DNA of 37,494 nt, taken from assembly GCA_007134485.1 (NCBI GenBank), contig SLKT01000011.1:1-37494 (forward strand), in the 5' to 3' direction. Shown piece by piece: positions 32,608-37,494 of this stretch. The notes below the pieces were generated by a model that did no database searches, was not told the origin of the DNA, and was given only the letters and a program-made list of their open reading frames with translations. Source of the stretch: Wenzhouxiangella sp. (GTDB lineage: Bacteria > Pseudomonadota > Gammaproteobacteria > Xanthomonadales > Wenzhouxiangellaceae). The position numbers and the translations under genes are program-made. Position 1 is the stretch's first letter. The number at the start of each line of letters is the position of its first letter.

Positions 32608-32707
32608 GGTTAAAGGTAAAAGGTAAAAGGTTAAAGGTTAAAGGGTTAAGGAAGCAGGGTGCCGCCGCCTTGCTCTTCCTGAACCCTGAACCCTGAATCC
32701 TGAATCC
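32608..32707. repeat. tandem-repeat element with GGTTAAAG arms upstream of glnA
   Basis: The left half is GGTAAAAGGTTAAAGG-type units. The right half is AACCCTGAACCCTGAATCC-type units, which are partly complementary. The centre forms a stem AGGAAGCA...TGCTCTTCCT around GCCGCC. It may end the PEBP transcript. Confidence 0.65.
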
Positions 32708-32719
32708 TTGCTCACATAC

Positions 32720-32744
32720 TGAGCACTAAAATCAAAGCTGCTCA
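32720..32744 (+). promoter_or_regulatory. possible NtrC enhancer half-site upstream of glnA
   Basis: GCACTAAAAT (from 32723) matches the left half of the NtrC site consensus and lies about 100 bp before the predicted start, the usual enhancer distance. The wider palindrome TGAGCA...TGCTCA has non-standard spacing, so this is weak. Confidence 0.3.
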
Positions 32745-32806
32745 AAACGTGAACAAAGCCCCCACCCCACCTCTCCCGACCCTCGCATTTTCCGGGCCTC
32801 GGCGGC

Positions 32807-32822
32807 TGGCACGGCATTTGCA
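32807..32822 (+). promoter_or_regulatory. sigma-54 promoter of glnA
   Basis: TGGCACGGCATTTGCA matches the sigma-54 consensus TGGCAC-N5-TTGCA at every fixed position. Predicted start is near 32834, 33 bases before the glnA ATG. It fits NtrC-dependent control, and ntrBC lie just downstream. Confidence 0.9.
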
Positions 32823-32866
32823 GCAACACTGGCGTTCGATTCACCAACCAAAGGTAAATATCCACA

Positions 32867-34276
32867 ATGACGCCGAATGAAGTACTGAAGAAGATCCGTG
32901 ACGAAGACATTGAATTTGTCGATTTCCGCTTTGCCAACACCCTCGGCAAGGAACAGCATGTGACCGTGCCGGCATCGGCGGTGGACGAGGAGCTGCTGAC
33001 CGATGGCAAGATGTTTGACGGTTCATCGATTGTTGGCTGGAAGGGCATCAATGACTCCGACATGGTGCTGATGCCCGACACCGAAGCCACCTTTCTTGAC
33101 CCATTTGCCGATCACAAGACGCTCAATGTCAACTGCGATATTCTCGAGCCGGCCACCATGCAGCCCTACTCGCGTTGCCCGCGCTCGCTGGCTAAGCGTG
33201 CCGAGGCTTACCTGAAAGCAAGCGGTGTGGCCGATGTCGCCTACTTCGGACCGGAGCCGGAGTTCTTCGTATTCGACAGCGTGCGCTGGAAAAACGATAT
33301 TTCCGGTGCATTCTTCTCGATCGATTCCGAGGAGGCGGCCTGGAACACAAAGAAGAAGTACGAGGAAGGCAACCACGGCCATCGACCCAAGGTCAAGGGC
33401 GGCTACTTCCCGGTGCCCCCGGTCGACGGGCTCAACGATATCAGGAGCCTGATGTGCGCCACACTGGAAGCCGTCGGCATCCCGGTGGAAGTCCATCACC
33501 ACGAGGTCGGCACCGCCGGTCAATGCGAAATCGGGACGCGCTTCAATTCGCTGACCCGCAAGGCCGACGAGATGCTGATCATGAAATACATCATACAAAA
33601 CGTCGCCCATGTTCACGGCCGCACGGCCACCTTCATGCCCAAGCCGCTGGTTGGCGACAACGGGTCGGGCATGCATGTCCATCAGTCGCTGGCCAAGGGC
33701 GGCAACAACCTGTTCGCAGGCGATGGTTACGGTGGATTGAGTGAGACCGCCCTGCACTACATCGGCGGCATCTTCAAGCACGCCCGCGCCATCAATGCCT
33801 TCGCCAACTCGACCACCAACAGCTACAAGCGCCTGGTGCCGGGTTTCGAGGCGCCGGTACTGCTGGCCTATTCGGCCCGCAACCGCTCGGCTTCGTGCCG
33901 GGTGCCCTGGGTGGCCAGCGACAAGGCCCGCCGGATCGAGGTGCGCTTCGGCGACCCGGCCGGCAACCCGTACCTGACCTTCGCGGCCATGATGATGGCC
34001 GGGCTGGACGGAATCATCAACAAGATCGATCCGGGTGCGCCGATGGACAAGGATCTTTACGACCTGCCGCCGGAGGAAGAACGCAACATCCCGCGCGTCT
34101 GTCACGCCCTCGACCAGGCCCTGGAAGCGCTGGATGCCGACCGGGAGTTCCTCAAGGCCGGCGATGTGTTCTCCGACGACCTGATTGACGGATACATCGA
34201 CCTGAAGATGCAGGAAGTAACCCGCTTCCGGGCCTCGACGCATCCGCTCGAGTTCGACATGTATTACTCCTGCTGA
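32867..34276 (+). CDS. glnA: type I glutamine synthetase
   Basis: 469 residues, the standard GSI-beta length. It joins ammonia and glutamate to glutamine with ATP in a cytoplasmic dodecamer. Seen: the start [21 protein letters not shown], active-site block [17 protein letters not shown] metal ligands, [32 protein letters not shown], and Tyr398 in DLYDLPPEE, the adenylylation site that marks the beta subtype. So activity control by GlnE is expected, with expression control through the sigma-54 promoter. AAAGGT precedes the ATG. A strong terminator follows at 34291. Confidence 0.98.
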   Translation: MTPNEVLKKIRDEDIEFVDFRFANTLGKEQHVTVPASAVDEELLTDGKMFDGSSIVGWKGINDSDMVLMPDTEATFLDPFADHKTLNVNCDILEPATMQPYSRCPRSLAKRAEAYLKASGVADVAYFGPEPEFFVFDSVRWKNDISGAFFSIDSEEAAWNTKKKYEEGNHGHRPKVKGGYFPVPPVDGLNDIRSLMCATLEAVGIPVEVHHHEVGTAGQCEIGTRFNSLTRKADEMLIMKYIIQNVAHVHGRTATFMPKPLVGDNGSGMHVHQSLAKGGNNLFAGDGYGGLSETALHYIGGIFKHARAINAFANSTTNSYKRLVPGFEAPVLLAYSARNRSASCRVPWVASDKARRIEVRFGDPAGNPYLTFAAMMMAGLDGIINKIDPGAPMDKDLYDLPPEEERNIPRVCHALDQALEALDADREFLKAGDVFSDDLIDGYIDLKMQEVTRFRASTHPLEFDMYYSC

Positions 34277-34290
34277 GTCCAGGATTTGCA

Positions 34291-34320
34291 ACAGGCCGGA
34301 CACTGTCCGGCCTGTCTTTT
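34291..34320 (+). terminator. rho-independent terminator of glnA
   Basis: Perfect 10-bp stem ACAGGCCGGA / TCCGGCCTGT with a 5-base loop, followed by CTTTT. Confidence 0.9.
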
Positions 34321-34404
34321 ACCGGGCTTCCTGGCAGCCCGTTCCCTCCATCTTCAGTGGCTTCCGTGGCACAATAAGGGGTGAAATCGCACCGGAGCGA
34401 CGTC

Positions 34405-34914
34405 ATGAAAATCCTGTTGGTTCTGATTCTTCTCGGTTTCAGCGCATCGCTGATCGCCCAGCCAATCTACAAGGTGGTCGACGAAGAAGGCAATGTCACC
34501 TACACCGATCAAAAACCCGACGATGGAGCCGATCCCGTGGACCTGCCCGATCTGAACGTGCTCGATCGCGGCGAAGAGGAGGCCGTAATCGCCGCCGAAC
34601 CGGAAGAGACCGAGCAGCGTGAGCATCTGGAGTTCGTCATTACGTCTCCGGAGGACGAAGAGGTGCTCGACAGCGACTCGGTGACCGTATCGCTCGACAG
34701 CAGCGTTGACCTGCCCCCCACCACCCAGGTGGTCGTCTACCTCAACGACATTGCTCAGCCGCCGCTGCAGTCACTGGCGGCGCGCTACGATGGCATTGGA
34801 GGGGGCGAACATGACTTGCGTGCCGAGCTGCAGACCCAATCCGGTCGGGTGCTGGCCGAAACCGAGACCATCAGCTTTCAGGTTGCCGACGCGGTCGAGG
34901 AGCCATCTCCCTAG
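34405..34914 (+). CDS. DUF4124 domain secreted protein between glnA and glnL
   Basis: 169 residues. Cleavable signal peptide (about 1-18, ILLVLILLGFSASLIAQ). A DUF4124 domain follows at once (QPIYKVVDEEGNVTYTDQKP, about 18-38), then an acidic linker and a beta-rich C-terminal domain (about 75-165, FVITSPEDEEVLDSDSVTV...) resembling an Ig-like fold. ATG at 34405 is chosen, with GGAG 7 bases upstream, over an earlier in-frame GTG. A DUF4124 gene is often found between glnA and ntrB in this group of bacteria; no function is known. It lies 16 bases before glnL. Confidence 0.85.
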   Translation: MKILLVLILLGFSASLIAQPIYKVVDEEGNVTYTDQKPDDGADPVDLPDLNVLDRGEEEAVIAAEPEETEQREHLEFVITSPEDEEVLDSDSVTVSLDSSVDLPPTTQVVVYLNDIAQPPLQSLAARYDGIGGGEHDLRAELQTQSGRVLAETETISFQVADAVEEPSP

Positions 34915-34930
34915 ACTCGAGGATGGGTGC

Positions 34931-35947
34931 GTGAAAACAATTGATCCGGATCAGCTGAGCACCGGACTGATCCGGATTGACGCACATGGGCACATTCTTG
35001 ACCTGAATCGGACCGCGGCCGACCTGCTCGGCAGCTCGATGTCGCAGCTGCGCGCTTGCACGCTGGCCGAGATCTCGCCATCACTGGAAACCTGGCGCCG
35101 AAGGCTTGATCACTCCGAGCATGCCCTGAGTGTGCTGGAAGCGCATATCGAGCGCGATCAGGTGACCGTGGACGCCACCTTTCAACGAACCACGGACGGC
35201 GTTCTGGTCGAACTTCACCCCATCACCGAACGGGTTCGCCAACGCGAACTGGCCGAGCGAGCCGACCGTCAGCAGTCATTGGCGATGATGTCTCATCGGC
35301 TCGGCCACGAACTACGCAACCCACTGGCCGGGGTGCGTGGCGCGGCCCAATTGATCGAAACCGCCGCCCAAGATCCCAACCTGGTCCGCCATGCCCGCAT
35401 GATCCAGCGTGAAGTCGATCGCATCACCGGCCTCATTGAACGATTTGCAGGCAACCCGCAGCCGCAAACCGGGGCGGTCAATCTGCACCGCATACTGGAC
35501 GAGGCTGCCGAACTGGTACTGGCTGAACATCATGATGGACTCGACCTGATTAGAAAATATGATCCGAGCATCCCGGAACTGGACTCTGATGGTGGTCAAC
35601 TGCACCAATTGTTTCTCAACCTGATGCGTAACAGTCTGCAGGCTCATGCCGGCACAATCCTGCTGACCACGCGCATCGAGCACCATTCACCGCTGATCGA
35701 CGGCCCGGCCCGTCACGCGGTGCGCATCGATGTCGAGGATGACGGCGAGGGCGTGCCGGTGGAGTTGCGCGATCGCCTGTTTCTGCCGCTGGTGTCCGGG
35801 CGCGATCAGGGGTCGGGTTTCGGCCTGGCGGTCGTACAGCAGATTGCCCGCAGCCATGGCGGATTGGTCGAGTACGAGCCGCTGCAATCGGGCAGTCGAT
35901 TCCGGGTTCGGCTGCCGCTGATTCCCTGGGCGGGGCAACCGTCATGA
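34931..35947 (+). CDS. glnL: nitrogen regulation sensor histidine kinase NtrB (GlnL)
   Basis: 338 residues, cytoplasmic. N-terminal PAS domain (about 8-100, TGLIRIDAHGHILDLNRTAADLLG). H-box GHELRNPLAGVRGAAQ with the phosphorylated His126. N-box NLMRNSLQAHAG, G1 DVEDDGEGVP and G2 GSGFGLAVVQQIARSHGG. It phosphorylates or dephosphorylates NtrC in response to nitrogen status through PII. The open frame runs further upstream, inside the DUF4124 gene; GTG at 34931 is chosen because GAGGA lies 7 bases before it and the PAS domain follows. Overlaps glnG by 4 bases (ATGA). Confidence 0.95.
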   Translation: MKTIDPDQLSTGLIRIDAHGHILDLNRTAADLLGSSMSQLRACTLAEISPSLETWRRRLDHSEHALSVLEAHIERDQVTVDATFQRTTDGVLVELHPITERVRQRELAERADRQQSLAMMSHRLGHELRNPLAGVRGAAQLIETAAQDPNLVRHARMIQREVDRITGLIERFAGNPQPQTGAVNLHRILDEAAELVLAEHHDGLDLIRKYDPSIPELDSDGGQLHQLFLNLMRNSLQAHAGTILLTTRIEHHSPLIDGPARHAVRIDVEDDGEGVPVELRDRLFLPLVSGRDQGSGFGLAVVQQIARSHGGLVEYEPLQSGSRFRVRLPLIPWAGQPS

Positions 35948-37308
35948 CTGAGCGCGTCTGGGTCATCGATGACGATCCCGCCATTCGCTATGTGCTCGAG
36001 GAATTTCTGCGCAGTCAGAAACTGCCGGTTAGGACCTTTTCGGATGGCGCCGGTCTCGAGGCGGCGCTAAAACACCACAGCCCCGACCTGGTGATTGCCG
36101 ATATTCGCCTGGACGGCGAAAGTGGGCTGGAATTGATGCACAACCTGCGCCAATCCCATCCGGATATTCCGGTCATCATCATGACCGCCTATTCCGATGT
36201 CGATTCGGCGGTCAAGGCATTTCAGGGCGGCGCATTCGAGTTTCTTGCCAAACCTTTCGATCTGCAGGAAGTCGAGCGCCTGGTGCGCAAGGCGCTGAAG
36301 TCGACCAGCAATGAGGTGGCCGATTTCGAGCGCAATGCCGGGTTGATCGGCTCATCACCGGCCTTTCAGGATCTGATCCGCATGATCGGCCGGTTGTCGG
36401 CCAGTGATATTCCGGTGCTGATCACCGGCGAGACCGGCACCGGCAAGGAACTGGTCGCGCGCGCCCTGCACAATCATTCCCCGAGGGCCGATGGTCCATT
36501 CGTCGCCATCAACACCGCGGCCATTCCGGAGGACCTGCTGGAATCGGAACTGTTCGGACATGAAAAGGGTGCGTTTACCGGTGCCGGAGAACGGCGTCCC
36601 GGTCGCTTCGAACAGGCTCGCGGCGGCACCCTGTTTCTCGATGAGATCGGCGACATGCCACTGCCGCTACAATCAAGACTGTTGCGCGTGCTGGCCGAGG
36701 GCGAGTATTACCGCCTGGGCGGGCGTGACCTGGTCCATACCGATGCCCGCATCATTACCGCCACTCACCGTGATCTGGCTGCACTGGTCCAGGCCGGGGA
36801 ATTCCGGGCCGATCTTTACCACCGCCTCAAGGTCATCGCCGTGCATGTACCGCCGCTGCGCGAGCGGCGCGAGGATATCGACGAATTGACCCGGCATTTT
36901 CTGCGCGAGGCCGGGCGCGAGTTCCGCCTGCCACCCAAGCAGGCCGGCCAGTCCCTGCTGGCGCACCTTCGGACGCTCGACTGGCCGGGCAACGTGCGTG
37001 AGCTCAAGCACGTCTGCCAGTCCCTGGCCGCCCTCGCCCCGGCCCCAGAAATCGGTGTCGATGACCTGCCCGCCGAATACCGCGACCCCGGCAACGCCCC
37101 AGCCACCGGCCAATGGACCGAAACACTGGCCGACGAACTGCGCCAGCGCCTGCAGGAAGAAGGCGCCGACCTGCACGAGCATTTCAAGCAGCGCTTTGAA
37201 ACCGTCCTCGCCAAGGCCACGATCGAAGCCTGCGGCGGCAATCAGTCGGAAGCGGCAAGGCGGCTGGGGATCAGTCGCAATACGCTTGCACGCATGCTGG
37301 CTGGTTGA
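35944..37308 (+). CDS. glnG: nitrogen regulation response regulator NtrC (GlnG)
   Basis: 454 residues. Receiver domain with acidic pocket DD at 9-10, phospho-acceptor Asp53 (IADIRL) and Lys103 (AKPFD). Sigma-54-activating AAA+ domain with Walker A GETGTGKE (162-169), GAFTGA loop (209-214) and Walker B GGTLFLDE (227-234). C-terminal Fis-type HTH ([20 protein letters not shown]). When phosphorylated by NtrB it activates sigma-54 promoters, here most likely that of glnA. Translationally coupled to glnL. Right after the stop lies an octamer tandem repeat. Confidence 0.97.
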   Translation: MTERVWVIDDDPAIRYVLEEFLRSQKLPVRTFSDGAGLEAALKHHSPDLVIADIRLDGESGLELMHNLRQSHPDIPVIIMTAYSDVDSAVKAFQGGAFEFLAKPFDLQEVERLVRKALKSTSNEVADFERNAGLIGSSPAFQDLIRMIGRLSASDIPVLITGETGTGKELVARALHNHSPRADGPFVAINTAAIPEDLLESELFGHEKGAFTGAGERRPGRFEQARGGTLFLDEIGDMPLPLQSRLLRVLAEGEYYRLGGRDLVHTDARIITATHRDLAALVQAGEFRADLYHRLKVIAVHVPPLRERREDIDELTRHFLREAGREFRLPPKQAGQSLLAHLRTLDWPGNVRELKHVCQSLAALAPAPEIGVDDLPAEYRDPGNAPATGQWTETLADELRQRLQEEGADLHEHFKQRFETVLAKATIEACGGNQSEAARRLGISRNTLARMLAG

Positions 37309-37310
37309 TT

Positions 37311-37350
37311 GGTTTGTTGGTTTGTTGGTTTGTTGGTTTGTTGGTTTGTT
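37311..37350. repeat. five perfect tandem copies of the octamer GGTTTGTT
   Basis: Five identical 8-base units begin 3 bases after the glnG stop and are followed by a degenerate unit (CGTTTGAC). Copy-number variation by slippage is likely. It is outside the coding sequence, so no phase variation of glnG is expected. Confidence 0.95.
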
Positions 37351-37494
37351 CGTTTGACCTCACCAAAAACCAACCTTGAATTCAACTACGAGGTGCAACG
37401 GTTAATGATTTTTGAGTCTTATGTAAAACCTCGTGGGGTGTCAAGTAGCCCAGGCACTTTCGGGGTCGATGGTTGAGGCGGTTCTCGATCATCC
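37351..37494 (-). mobile_element. end of an IS30-family insertion sequence (cut by the window edge)
   Basis: Contains the last 37 codons of an IS30-type transposase plus a short non-coding end. The exact terminal inverted repeat cannot be fixed from one end; the boundary between the octamer repeat and 37381 is a guess. Confidence 0.55.
37382..37494 (-). CDS. IS30-family transposase, C-terminal fragment
   Basis: The minus strand reads IENRLNHRPRKCLGYLTPHE, followed by VLHKTQKSLTVAPRS and a stop. NxRPRKxLGxxTPxEVF is the signature C-terminus of IS30 transposases (DDE type), just after the catalytic Glu region. The rest lies beyond the window, so I cannot say whether the element is intact. Confidence 0.85.
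   Translation of the reverse strand, partial: MIENRLNHRPRKCLGYLTPHEVLHKTQKSLTVAPRS

Noticed and set aside
37311-37350. Phase-variable contingency repeat for glnG
   Set aside because: The octamers begin after the stop codon, so changes in number cannot shift the glnG frame.

Overview
The window looks like a chromosomal segment of a high-GC, aerobic to microaerobic gammaproteobacterium. The TamA/TamB pair, YceH, cbb3 oxidase with FNR and HemN, GlnA with NtrB/NtrC, and a DUF3482/DUF2868 pair all fit that class. Gene content and the many tandem-repeat hairpins suggest a relative of Chromatiales/Xanthomonadales (Wenzhouxiangella-like), but that placement is an inference from memory and no search was run. 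Almost all genes are housekeeping or respiratory. Accessory material is limited to intergenic repeats and the tail of an IS30-type transposase at the right edge.

Layout. 1-737: 3' part of comM. 993-6739: tamA-tamB, an overlapping outer-membrane assembly pair. 6743-7123: a minus-strand unit with a good sigma-54 promoter match, a 58-aa very acidic protein, a foldable 3' region and a shared terminator. 7294-9827: thioesterase, tag (minus) and two lipoproteins. 9828-13847 (minus): yceH, a cold-shock protein, and a coupled DUF2868/DUF3482 GTPase pair. 14304-22448: FNR-type promoter, then ccoN-O-Q-P, a small membrane ORF, ccoG, ccoH, ccoI and ccoS, mostly with start/stop overlaps. 22688-23401: a TauE/DsbD-2-like membrane protein. 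23632-26133 (minus): secreted S9 peptidase. 26845-29307: FNR-type promoter, hemN and fnr. 29347-31899 (minus): secreted M14 carboxypeptidase. 31974-32603: PEBP protein. 32807-37308: sigma-54 promoter, glnA, a DUF4124 protein, glnL (ntrB) and glnG (ntrC). 37311-37494: octamer tandem repeat and an IS30-like transposase end.

How the genes work together. An O2-sensing FNR (28537) probably controls the two promoters with perfect TTGAT-N4-ATCAA boxes, upstream of the high-affinity cbb3 oxidase operon and of oxygen-independent haem synthesis (hemN). NtrB/NtrC with sigma-54 should control glnA. A second sigma-54-like promoter drives the small acidic ORF near 7 kb.

The most unusual material is non-coding. 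Two inverted copies of a 206-bp element with 36-bp inverted-repeat ends lie immediately upstream of the two FNR-type promoters. A family of hairpins has arms built from short purine-rich tandem repeats, and two of these (7-nt unit GGAGACG) have become part of the coding ends of tag and ccoI.
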